Assembly: GCA_040218145.1 (NCBI GenBank)
Contig: JAVJQK010000127.1
Location: 150,470 to 214,469 of the forward strand
Source: Sandaracinaceae bacterium
Lineage (GTDB): Bacteria; Myxococcota_A; Polyangia; Polyangiales; Sandaracinaceae
Direction: 5' to 3'
DNA length: 64,000 nucleotides
The position numbers and the translations under genes were made by a program. Shown piece after piece: positions 52,636-64,000 of the stretch (the first letter of the stretch is position 1; every line of letters begins with the position of its first letter). Below the pieces are notes generated by a model. It was given only the letters and a program-made list of their open reading frames with translations, ran no database searches and had not been told where the DNA came from.

Positions 52636-54167
52636 AGAAGCCTGATCCGCACCCCCGTGAGGTCGAGCGGCTGCTGGCGCTCGAGTCCTACGACGTGCTC
52701 GACACGCAGGCCGAGGACGCCTTCGACGACATCGTCCAGCTCGCCGCGCACATCTGCGGCACACCGATCGCGCTGGTCTCGCTCGTGGACGAAGGGCGGC
52801 AGTGGTTCAAGGCCCGGGTGGGGCTCGCCGCGCCGGAGACGCCGCGCGAGGTGGCCTTCTGCGCCCACGCCATCCACCGGCCGGAGGTCATGGTGGTCGA
52901 GGACGCGCGCGACGACGAGCGCTTCCACGACAACCCCCTCGTGACCGGGGACCCCAACGTCGTCTTCTACGCGGGGGCGCCGCTCGTCACCGACGACGGG
53001 CTCCCGCTGGGCACGCTCTGCGTCATCGACGAGAAGCCCCGTCGACTCGACGGCAAGCAGCGGTTGGCGCTCGCGGCGCTGAGCCGCCAGGTGATGCGTC
53101 TCCTGGAGGCGCGCGCGCGCAACCTCGAGCTCGCCGACGCGCACCGGGCGCTGGCGCTGAGCGAGGCTCACTTCCGCGTCTTGACCGAGGTGGCCGAGGA
53201 GGGCGTCGCGCTCGTCCAGCACGGCCGCGTCATCGACTGCAACACCGCGCTCGAGCAGATCCTCGGCCGGCAGCGGTCGGAGCTGATCGGGATGGAGCCG
53301 TCGCAGGTGGTCGTGCCCACGGAGTCGACGCGGGTGGCGCGCAAGATCCGGGAGGGAGAGCAGGGCTCCTACGACACGTGGATCCGGCGCCCGAACGGCA
53401 CGCAGCTCCCGGTGCGGGTCACGGCGCGACAGCTCGATGAGCAGACGCGCGTGACCCTCATCCGCGATCGCACGGAGGAGGAGCAGCTCGATCGGCTCAA
53501 GGACCAGCTCATCTCGACCATCAGCCACGAGCTGCGAACGCCGCTGACGTCCATCCGCGGCGCGCTCGGCCTCGTCGACGGCGGCGCGGCGGGGGAGCTG
53601 ACCGAGCGCGCGGCCCAGATGGTGCGCATCGCCAAGCGCAACAGCGATCGGCTCGCGCGCCTGGTCGATCAGATCCTCGACGCGGAGCGCCTCCGGAGCG
53701 GGCACCTGAGCATCGACATGGCGCCCCATCGACCGGTCGCGCTCGTGGAGGAGGCGGTCGAAGATCTCGGGCAAGCGAGCCGCCTGGAGATCGACGACAC
53801 GCTCCCGGCCGAGGCCCGCGTCCAGGTCGACGGAGATCGCATCGTGCAGGTGCTCACCAACCTGCTGGCCAACGCGTTCAAGCACGGCCCGGACGACGCG
53901 CCGGTCACCGTGCGGCTGCGGCCGGGAGAGGACGACGCGGTGCGCTTCGAGATCATCGACCGCGGGCCGGGGATCCCGCTCGAGGATCGAGCCCGGCTCT
54001 TCCAGCGCTTCACCCAGCTCGACGCGACCGACGCGCGCGCCAAGGGAGGCAGCGGGCTCGGTCTCGCCATCTCCAAGGCGCTGGTCGACGCGCACGACGG
54101 CGAGGTCGGCGTGGCGTGTCCGCCCGACGGCGGCTGCGTCTTCTGGTTCGAGCTTCCGTCGGTGTGA
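52632..54167 (+). CDS. Cytosolic GAF-PAS sensor histidine kinase
   Basis: A 511-residue kinase without membrane helices. GAF domain 20-158 (AAHICGTPIALVSLVDEGRQ, CAHAI, FYAGAPLVTDDGLPLGTLCV), PAS 175-285 (GRVIDCNTALEQILGRQR), HisKA with H299 in ISTISHELRTPLTSIRG, and HATPase (LLANAFKHGPDDAP, IDRGPGIPLEDRARLFQRF, GGSGLGLAISK). The GAF type is that of the family beginning EVERLLALESYDVLDT, common in hybrid sensors. GTG start overlapping the stop of the zinc ribbon-kinase-receiver gene, which suggests stoichiometric co-production. Confidence 0.92.
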
Positions 54168-54276
54168 GCCCACGGGCTGTGGGGTGGGCCCGACGCCCCG
54201 AGCTGTCACCGGCCCAGGACGCGGCGGCCGGGCTCATGGCATGGGGACTGCTCTACCTCGCCCGATGCCGACCGGA

Positions 54277-55617
<1,341 letters not shown>

Positions 55618-55687
55618 GTGGCGTTTTGCTCCGCGGCGAACGATACGGGGCGCGTGAGCATTGTTCAATCGATCAACGGAGGGTCCC

Positions 55688-57438
55688 GTGGCTGAGGCAG
55701 AGAAGCCCGCGTTCCCGCTCCGGATGAAGCTGGGGCTGCTCGCGGCGGTGCTCGCGACGACGCCGCTCCCCGTGGTGGGCTTCGTGCTCATCGGCGTCGC
55801 GCAGGGCGCCATCGAGCACCAGAGCCGCGAGCTGCAGCTCGCGGTGGCGGACGACGTGGCCGGGGCCATCGCCGCGCAGCTCGACGCGGCGCAGGACGGA
55901 TTGGAGACGGTCGGGCGGCTGCTCACGAGCGACGACCTGCCCGAGGCCCAGGCGATCGCGGCCGCGCTCCGCACGGTGGAGGGGGAGGCGACGCTCGACC
56001 ACGTCGCGATCTACGCCGCCGACGGCGCGCTGATCGACGTGGTCCGCGAGCGCGGCGCGCCGCAGCTCGAGACGCCGGCCCGGATGGACGCGTCGCTGCT
56101 CGACCGCGCGACCGAGCGAGGCGCGGCGCTCGGGGAGGCGATGCCGGGCGAGGTGGCGCCCCGCGTGCCCGTCGCGGTGCCGCTTCGCCCCAGCCCCGCC
56201 GCCGCGCCGACGGGCTTCGCGGTGTCCTTCGTCTCGCTCGAGGGCCTCCAGCGCCGGGTCGAGCGCCTCGCGGAGCATCGCTTCGGCCAGACCGAGCGCG
56301 CGGTGATGGTCGTCGACGCGTCGGCCTTCGTGCTCGCCCACGCCGATGGCCCGGTCGCGCCCCGGCAGCGCCTCGAGGGCCACCCGCTCCTGACGACCTT
56401 GCAGGGGGCGCGCTTCGACTCGGAGTTCGCGCACCAGCGGGTCTACGACGCGGACGAGGAGCGGCTCGGCACGCTGGTCAGCGTCCCGTCACGCCGCTGG
56501 GGCGTCATCGTGCAGGTCCCCACGCGCGTCGCCTTCGCGTCCATCCGGAAGATGCGCTGGGTGGTCGGCGCGACCGCCGTCGCGGTGGTGCTCCTCGCGC
56601 TGCTCGTCGGCCTCTGGACCGCGCGGACGCTCACCGCGCCCATCGCGTCGCTCGTGGAGCTCGCCCGCAAGCTCGGTCGGCGGGAGCTCGGCGCGACGGT
56701 GCGGATCTGGACCAACGACGAGCTGCGCGTGCTGGGAGACGCGATGAGCCAGGCGTCGACGGACCTCGCCAGCTCGGAGGCGCGCATCCGTCACGAGGAG
56801 GCCATTCGAGGTGACCTCGGGCGCTACCTCCCGCGGGAGATCGTCGAGCGCGTCGTCGACCGCGAGCAGGACATGGCGCTCGGGGGGGCGCGCCGCGAGA
56901 TCACGGTGCTCTTCGCCGACGTGGTGAGCTTCACCCCGCTGACGGAGAGCCACAAGCCCGAGGACGTCGTCACGATCCTCAACGAGCTGTTCACCATCTT
57001 GACCGAGATCGTCTTCCGCCACGGCGGCACCGTCGACAAGTTCGTGGGCGACGCGGTGATGGCGATCTGGAACGCGCCGAGCGATCAGAGCGACCACGCG
57101 GAGCGGGCGCTGGCCGCGGCCGAGGACATGATGCGCTGGCTCGAGACGGGCAACGCGACCTGGCAGGAGCGCTTCGGCGTCAAGGTCCAGCTCGCCATCG
57201 GCGTGCACACGGGCGAGGCCGTGGTGGGGAACATCGGCAGCGAGACGCGCATGACGTACACCGCGATCGGCGACGTGGTGAACGTCGCGGCCCGGCTCGA
57301 GGCGATCGCGCGCCCGCAGCAGATCCTCGTCTCCGCGGCGACCAAGGCCGCGGCGGGCGAGCAGTTCGAGTACATCGACGCGGGCGAGCGCGAGCTCTCC
57401 GGGCGCCGAGGCACGGTCCATCTCTACGAGGTGCACGC

Positions 57439-57442
<4 letters not shown>
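55688..57442 (+). CDS. Membrane adenylate/guanylate cyclase (class III)
   Basis: A 584-residue receptor cyclase. Helix 1 (about 13-38), an extracytoplasmic Cache-like sensor (about 40-290), helix 2 near 300-318, a HAMP-like linker, and a class III catalytic domain (about 400-584). Metal-binding VLFADVVSFTPL, DKFVGDAVMAIWNAP and YTAIGDVVNVAARLE are conserved; the Lys/Asp pair suggests ATP as substrate, though cGMP cannot be excluded. GTG 55688 has a strong GGAGGG 7 nt upstream; the upstream in-frame TTG is unlikely. The stop overlaps the next gene's ATG (ATGA). Divergent from the FHA activator. Confidence 0.9.
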
Positions 57443-58760
<1,318 letters not shown>

Positions 58761-58764
<4 letters not shown>

Positions 58765-61196
58765 AGCCGCTCATCACCCTCGCGCTCATCGCGCTCGCGC
58801 CGCTGCCCGCGCAGGCGCAGTTCGCCGGCCGCGATCCTGCCGACTGCGCCGCGATGAGCAGCGGCGACGTCGAGGTGATCCCCTACGAGATCCAGCGCGG
58901 CGACAGCTGCGTGCGGGTCGCGCGCCGCGTGTTCGGCGATCGCGGGCGTCACGATCTCATCCACGCCTACAACCCCGGCATGGGCCCGCCCCCGCATCGG
59001 CTCACCGCGGGCACGTACCTGTGTCTGCCCCGCACCGCCCCGCCGCGTGGGAGCGGACCGGCCGCGCGCATCACGGCGCTGCGTCAGCGCGTGCGCTCCC
59101 GACCTCCCGAAGACGCCGACTGGCTCCCCGCCCGCCTCGGTCAGGGCGTCGATCGCGGCTCGCGCGTCAACACGCTCAGCGCCGCCTTCGCGGAGCTGAC
59201 CTTCCAGGACACCTCGGTGGTGACCCTGCGCGGCGACACGCTCGTCGTCGTCTACGGGGCGACCGAGGGCGCGGTACGCCGCGGGGGCACCGAGGCCGTG
59301 CTCGAGCGGGGCGCGCTCCGCAGCCGGCTCGGCGAGCTCCGCGGCGCCAACTCGCTCTCCGTCCGCACGCCGAGCTCGCGGGTCGCGCTCTCCGGCGGGA
59401 GCGCGGTGACGACCGTGGACGAGGAGTCGACCACGCGCGTCTCGAACCACAGCGGCGGCGCGGCGCGGGTGTCGGGCGAGAGCGGCGGCGCCGCGGTCGC
59501 GGTCGCCCCGGGCATGGGCTCGAAGGTCCGTCGCGGCGCTCGCCCCAGCCGGCCGAGGCCGCTGCCGGACGCGCCCGACTGGTCCGCGGATCAGCCCGCG
59601 CGCTTCCTGGGCGTGGCCGAGCTGACCACCGTCCGCGGCGCCTGGCAGCCCGTCGAGGGCGCGCGCGTCTACCGCGTGGAGATCAGCCGCCAGCCCGACG
59701 GCCGTGAGCTGGTGGCGCAGGTGGAGGTGCCCAGCGACGTGACGCGCTTCGAGCTGCACCGCCTGCCGCCCGGCACCTACTACGCGCGCCTGTCGACCAT
59801 CGACGGAGACTTCTTCGAGAGCCGCCCGTCGGACGTCTGGTCCTTCGGCGTCGAGCTCGGGCAGCTGATGCGGCCCGGGCAGGCGCCGACGGAGGAGGCC
59901 GCGGCGTTCGACTTCGGCGACGCGTCCGAGGAGCCGCAGCCGCTGGTGCTCTTGCCGGGCGCGAGCCTGACGGCGCCGGACGGCGTGGTCTGTGGAGTGC
60001 AGGGCGTCGACCCGGTGGCCGAGCTCGCCTTCGCCTCCGCGGGCGACGCGATGGTGGCCTGCGCGGACGCGACCGGCGCGCCGGTGGGCGGCTTCGCGGT
60101 GCGCGTGGCCGAGGTGACCCTGGGCTCGGCCGAGGGGGCGAGCGCGTCGTTGACGGCCACGCGCGGGCGCGAGCTCGTCCTGCCGCTCCGCGTGGGCAGC
60201 GGCGCGACGTTGCCCGCCTCGCTGACCGTGCGCGGCGGAGAGGGCGTGGAGGTGCTGGGGACCGAGCGCGAGGGCGACGTGCTGACCGTCCGCGCCCGCG
60301 TCGCGGACGACGCGCCCGACGTGGTCTCGCTCGCGCTCGCCGCGTCCGAGGATGGCCCCGCGCTCGCGGAGACGCGCGTCACGGTGGTCGAGGCGGAGGC
60401 GGTCGCGGAGGCGCCCACGCCCGCGCCCCCGGAGCCCGAGCTCCCCGAGCGCCCGACCTGGGGGCAGCCCTTCGGCGCGAGCTTCTTCCCGAGCGTGGTC
60501 GGCCTGCGCGACGTCAGCCGGGGTGGCGTCGGCGCGTGGATCGCGGCCGGCTGGCTCGCGGCGAACGACGACGGCCAGCCTGATCGCTTCCGGGGGAGCG
60601 CGGGGGCGCGCGCCGCGCTGCTCGACCGCCAGCTCCACCTCGAGGCGGGCGCCTCCGTCGACTTCGAGGGCACGCACGCGCGCACCGCGCAGCGCGGCAG
60701 CGGCGACGTCTGGGGCGCGGCCGGGTACCGCCCCGACTTCGGCGACGGCGTGGATGTGCTCTTCGAGGCCGGCGCCTTCTTCCCGACGCAGCAGGACGCG
60801 AGCGGGCTCGGTGTGGTCCGCCTCGTGCCGAGCGTGCACCTCAGCCTCCCGTTCGAGGAGCGCTGGCTCTTCCGGACGCGGCAGGGCGCCGCGTTCGACC
60901 TCGACGACTCCGGCAACGCGCTCTGGGTCTCGGCCTACGGCGTCGACGCGCGTCTGGTGGGCCCGCTGATCGCAGGCGCGGAGGTGTCCTTCAGCCTCGG
61001 CCAGGAGGACGACGACCTGCTCGTCTTGCCGCTGGCCGGCGCCAGCCTCGGGATCGCCGCGGGCCCGCTCGTGCTCAGCATCGGCGCGCGCTTCGGCCTG
61101 ACCGAGGAGGCGTGGGACACGATGGGCCCGTACTCGGTCTTCTTCACGCTCGAGGCGGGCGCCTGGGACCTCGAGCGCATCGCCGCGACCCGTTGA
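58761..61196 (+). CDS. Exported LysM-FecR protein with beta-rich C-terminus
   Basis: An 811-residue secreted protein. Signal peptide (LALIALAPLPAQAQ, to about 20). LysM-like domain at 40-90 (YEIQRGDSCVRVARRVFG, AGTYLCLP), expected to bind peptidoglycan. FecR-type domain about 115-270 (RVNTLSAAFAELTFQD, SVRTPSSRVALSGG). Fibronectin-like module near 300-380 (WQPVEGARVYRVEISRQ). A Pro/Glu linker near 555-575 leads to a C-terminal region of alternating strands (580-811) that could be an outer-membrane barrel-like domain. Coupled by ATGA to the kinase. It could link the cell wall to the intracellular cyclase/kinase (inference). Confidence 0.72.
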
Positions 61197-61261
61197 TTCA
61201 CAGCGCTGCGTATCGGCGCAGACGGTGAAATCGTGCGGCGCCGTGGTCGGTGCGAGGGTGA

Positions 61262-61909
61262 CCTCGATGCATCGGCGGATCGGCGCTCGACCACATCTGG
61301 GCCTTCGATCTCGAGACCCTCACCTGGCGCAACACGGGCGCCGAGGTGAACGACCCGCACAGCGGCACCGCGCACTTCGACCCCGAGAGCGGCACCATGA
61401 TCCTCGCCGAGAACCGCCGACACGCGGCGGGCTACGCGGAGATCTTCCGGTTCGACCCCGTGACCGCGGACAAGACGCTGCTCCAGATGTGGGGCCCGAC
61501 GATGCGCCAGTCGACCGGGGCGCTCGACACCGCGGACTCCCAGATCGTCTGGTGCGGCGACGGAGTGCCGGTCCAGCGCATCCGGGTGGGGAACGGTGGG
61601 CAGCTCGGCACCGAGGTCTCGGGCGACACCCGTCTACACGACGTGCTCGGGCCGGGCCTGGTCTACGACTCCCGGCGCGATCGCTTCACCGGCTGGGGCG
61701 CGGGGGACACGCGCGCGCTCTTCCACCTGAGCAAGGGCGACTGGGCGTGGACCACCGAGACCCCCGAGGCCGGCGCCACCCCTCCGCCCATCAACGACCA
61801 CGGCGTGTACGGGCGCTTCCAGAACGCGCCGGAGTACGACGTATTCATCCTCGCGGTGACCGTCGACGGGCCGGTCCTCATGTACGAGCCCGTCGACTGG
61901 TCGCCCTGA
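61262..61909 (+). pseudogene. 5'-truncated beta-propeller gene remnant
   Basis: The frame opens after a stop at 61259-61261 and reads through propeller-like sequence with no suitable start: IGGSALDHIWAFDLETLTWRN resembles a Kelch blade, but the first start codon (GTG 61346) lies beyond it and has no Shine-Dalgarno. The C-terminal part is intact (NDHGVYGRFQNAPEYDVFIL, a typical last blade). The N-terminal blades and signal peptide are missing, so it is probably a degraded copy. A short functional protein from GTG 61346 (187 residues) is the alternative. It ends one base before the amt stop. Confidence 0.55.
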
Positions 61910-63211
61910 TCAGGCGGTGGCGCGTGCGTGGGCCGCGCGCGACGTCGCGGGCTCGCCCGGCGTCTCCTCCGCGTGGCCGAGGCCGCTCAGCTCGCGCCCG
62001 TAGGCCTCGACGCCGCACTCGGACAGATCGAGCCCCTCGATCTCGTGCGCCTCGGAGACACGCACGCCGACCGTCTTCTTGAGCGCCACCCAGAACGCGA
62101 ACCCCGCGCCGAAGGCGAAGGCCACGCCCATCGCCGCGCCGATGGCCTGATCGGCGAGCAGCGCCGCGCCGCCGCCGTGGAGCAGGCCGAGGGTCTCGCC
62201 CGAGTTCGCGAAGAGGCCGACGGCCAGGGTCCCGAACACACCGCAGAAGAGGTGCACGGGGATCGCGCCGACGGGGTCGTCGAGGCGGAGCTTGTCCAGC
62301 AGGAAGACGCCCTCGACCACCAGCACGCCGCCGAGGAGGCCGACGATCATCGACTCCACCGGGCCGATGACGTCGGCGCCCGCGGTGATGGAGACCAGGC
62401 CGGCGAGCGCGCCGTTGAGCGCCATCGACAGGTCGAGGCCGCCCGTGCGGAGCCGGGTGTGGATGAGCGCGGCGAGGAAGCCCGCCGCGGCCGCGAGGTT
62501 GGTCACCAGGATCACGGGCGCGATCGCGTTCGGGTCGGCGGCCAGGGTCGAGCCTCCGTTGAAGCCGAACCAGCCGAGCCAGAGGATCAGCACGCCGAGC
62601 GCGGCGAGGGGGAAGCTGTGCGCGGGCATGGGGCGCGGGCGCCCCTCGGCGTCGTATCGGCCCTTGCGCGCGCCGATCGCGATGACGCCGGCGAGGGCCA
62701 TGGCGCCGCCCACCGCGTGCACGACGGTCGAGCCCGCGAAGTCGTGGAAGCCGGTCGTCTCCGCGAGGTAGCCGCCGCCCCAGACCCAGTGCCCGACGAT
62801 GGGGTAGAGCAGCGCGCTCGCGACCGAGGTGAAGATCAGGAACCCGGTGAGCGACACGCGCTCGGCCACGGCGCCGCTGACGATGGTGGCGGCGGTGGCG
62901 GCGAAGACGAGCTGGAAGAAGAGGAAGACGAACAGCGGCATGTTGCCGGGCGCGCCCGCCACCGAGGCGTCGGCGGCCGGGGAGAAGCCGTTCATGCCGA
63001 GCCAGGGGCTTCCGTCCCCGAACATCAGCCCGAAGCCCACGAAGTAGAAGAGGATCGAGGCCACCGAGACGACGGCGACGTTCTTCAGCAAGACCATCAC
63101 CACGTTCTTCCGGCGGCAGAAGCCGCTCTCCACCAGGGCGAAGCCCGCGTGCATGAAGAAGACGAGGAAGGCGCTGACGAGCACCCAGACGCTGTCGAGG
63201 AGGGATTCCAT
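61910..63211 (-). CDS. amt: Ammonium transporter
   Basis: A 433-residue channel for ammonium uptake in the inner membrane with about 11 helices. The pore histidines are H165 (STVVHAVGG) and H320 (IPVHLFCG). Further family segments: FMHAGFALVESGFCRRKN near 19-36, GFNGGSTLAADPNAIAPVI and the cytoplasmic tail GLDLSECGVEAYG, where the usual His is Cys. ATG at 63211 gives the standard MESLLDSVWVLVSAFLVFFM. The frame extends further upstream without family sequence. No glnK/glnB is adjacent; AATCAT lies 7 nt before the ATG. Confidence 0.94.
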   Translation of the reverse strand: MESLLDSVWVLVSAFLVFFMHAGFALVESGFCRRKNVVMVLLKNVAVVSVASILFYFVGFGLMFGDGSPWLGMNGFSPAADASVAGAPGNMPLFVFLFFQLVFAATAATIVSGAVAERVSLTGFLIFTSVASALLYPIVGHWVWGGGYLAETTGFHDFAGSTVVHAVGGAMALAGVIAIGARKGRYDAEGRPRPMPAHSFPLAALGVLILWLGWFGFNGGSTLAADPNAIAPVILVTNLAAAAGFLAALIHTRLRTGGLDLSMALNGALAGLVSITAGADVIGPVESMIVGLLGGVLVVEGVFLLDKLRLDDPVGAIPVHLFCGVFGTLAVGLFANSGETLGLLHGGGAALLADQAIGAAMGVAFAFGAGFAFWVALKKTVGVRVSEAHEIEGLDLSECGVEAYGRELSGLGHAEETPGEPATSRAAHARATA

Positions 63212-63317
63212 GGGCGGGATGATTGGCACCCATTGTTTCCGGTCGATTTCCTGGGATGAACAAGCGCCGAAAAACGTCCCCTTGATCTGCGGCGTCATCG
63301 CCCCCAAACCACGGGCG

Positions 63318-63863
63318 ATGACGCAGGCTGCCCTCGACCGGACCGGCGGAGACCGGTCCTTCTATCTCTTCAACGCGGTGCTCTCGGCCGGCGCGCTCGC
63401 CTTCCTGGCGTGGCTGCTGCTCCTGAACGAGGGCGGCGGGGTCGACGCCGACCTGTCTTTCCTGCCCGCCGTGAACGCGGGCCTGAACAGCACCGCGGCC
63501 GCGCTCCTGCTCGCGGGCTGGATCGCCATCCGGAGCGGGAAGCGCCGCGTGCACCAGTACCTGATGGTCTCGGCCTTCGCGGCGAGCGCGCTCTTCCTCG
63601 TCAGCTACGTCATCTACCACTACGCCCACGGCGACACGCGCTACGCGGGCGAGGGGGCGATGCGCACGGTCTACTTCGTGGTGCTCATCAGCCACGTCGT
63701 GCTCTCGATGGCGGTGGTGCCGATGGCGCTGAGCGCCTTCTACTTCGCCTGGAAGAAGCGCTTCGCCACCCACAAGAAGGTCACGCGCCTGCTGGCGCCG
63801 ATCTGGCTCTACGTCTCCGTCACCGGCGTCGTCATCTATTTCATGCTGCGGTCCGCGAGCTAG
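63318..63863 (+). CDS. DUF420 membrane protein
   Basis: A 181-residue protein with four or five membrane helices and the DUF420 hallmarks: LPAVNAGLNSTAAALLLAGW near 49-68, HQYLMVSAFAASALFLVSY, and the C-terminal HKKVTRLLAPIWLYVSVTGV with conserved His/Arg. Members often neighbour cytochrome oxidase genes and one (CtaM) is needed for haem-copper oxidase function; no oxidase gene is visible here. ATG at 63318; divergent from amt with a 106-bp intergenic region in which I see no strong promoter. Confidence 0.8.
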   Translation: MTQAALDRTGGDRSFYLFNAVLSAGALAFLAWLLLLNEGGGVDADLSFLPAVNAGLNSTAAALLLAGWIAIRSGKRRVHQYLMVSAFAASALFLVSYVIYHYAHGDTRYAGEGAMRTVYFVVLISHVVLSMAVVPMALSAFYFAWKKRFATHKKVTRLLAPIWLYVSVTGVVIYFMLRSAS

Positions 63864-64000
63864 CAGTCCGTTGAAGAACCTCGCTCCTCGTCTCTCGGGC
63901 GGGACGACCCGTCTCTCGGCCCGTGTCTCCTCGAAAATGCTGAAGCATTTCCTCGTCGCCCCGAACCGAGAACCGGGCCGTCGCGCTCCGAGATCCTTCG
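63864..64000. other. Noncoding tail with short repeats
   Basis: No gene is visible. It begins CAGTCCGTTGAAGAA, contains a direct repeat CGTCTCTCGG (63889-63898 and 63910-63919, 21 bp apart) and an inverted repeat AAATGCT-GA-AGCATTT (63935-63950). These may be the edge of a dispersed repeat or mobile-element end continuing beyond the window. Confidence 0.4.

Noticed and set aside
54168..54276. Terminator between the GAF-PAS kinase and the convergent FHA activator
   Set aside because: Only short GC-rich complementarity (GCCCAC/GTGGGC) and no T-tract; not supportable.
63220..63240. TGGCACCCATTGTTT as a sigma-54 promoter near amt
   Set aside because: The -12 GC is absent at the required distance and it points toward the DUF420 gene, not amt.

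Overview
The window is very GC-rich (about 70% by eye) and densely packed. Its gene content points to a Myxococcota bacterium, probably a Polyangiales/Sandaracinaceae-like myxobacterium that tolerates salt. The reasons are the many Ser/Thr kinases and hybrid two-component proteins, lipoproteins with Asp-Ala-Gly-Pro linkers, a DUF2378-like myxobacterial protein, a GH44 hydrolase and ectoine synthesis. This assignment is inference from gene content. No rRNA, tRNA, CRISPR array or intact transposase gene was seen.

Layout. 0-2.3 kb: ectoine operon ectABC with a clear terminator. 2.4-21 kb: envelope and glycan genes (a MurG-like transferase, a radical SAM protein, two GT4, one GT2, three polytopic GT-C-like proteins, a methyltransferase, a DUF2236 oxygenase, a GH44 lipoprotein), interrupted by a transsulfuration enzyme and an M24 hydrolase resembling ectoine hydrolase. 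21-25.8 kb: a PhoX-like phosphatase, a Cys-repeat lipoprotein, a small membrane protein and a Ser/Thr kinase whose Shine-Dalgarno lies in a hairpin. 25.8-29.5 kb: purEK, DUF938, a small acidic lipoprotein, a 165-bp inverted repeat and a BtpA-like protein. 29.5-33 kb: a short-loop histidine kinase, an OmpR-type regulator and a fatty-acid desaturase with three phased direct repeats at its promoter, then a diguanylate cyclase. 33-42.8 kb: a hybrid kinase, a P450/TetR pair divergent from a TRAP transporter operon, a DUF2378-like protein, a zinc-ribbon/TPR protein and an NTF2-like lipoprotein. 42.8-49.4 kb: gltD, gltB and an Lrp/AsnC regulator forming one operon. 49.6-61.2 kb: a signalling block (Hpt-REC-REC-GGDEF; zinc ribbon-kinase-REC; GAF-PAS-histidine kinase; FHA-sigma54 activator; nucleotide cyclase; kinase-pseudoreceiver; LysM/FecR protein). 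61.2-64 kb: a 5'-truncated propeller gene, an ammonium transporter, DUF420, and a noncoding tail.

How the genes work together. ectABC makes a compatible solute, and the M24 protein could recycle it. gltBD, Lrp and Amt cover nitrogen assimilation. The HK-RR-desaturase set looks like a membrane-fluidity circuit. Genes in the signalling block are joined by GTGA/ATGA stop-start overlaps, so kinase, second-messenger and envelope outputs are probably co-produced. A recurring TANNNT hexamer 6-8 nt before start codons suggests that many genes here are transcribed as leaderless mRNAs; I used it to choose several starts.
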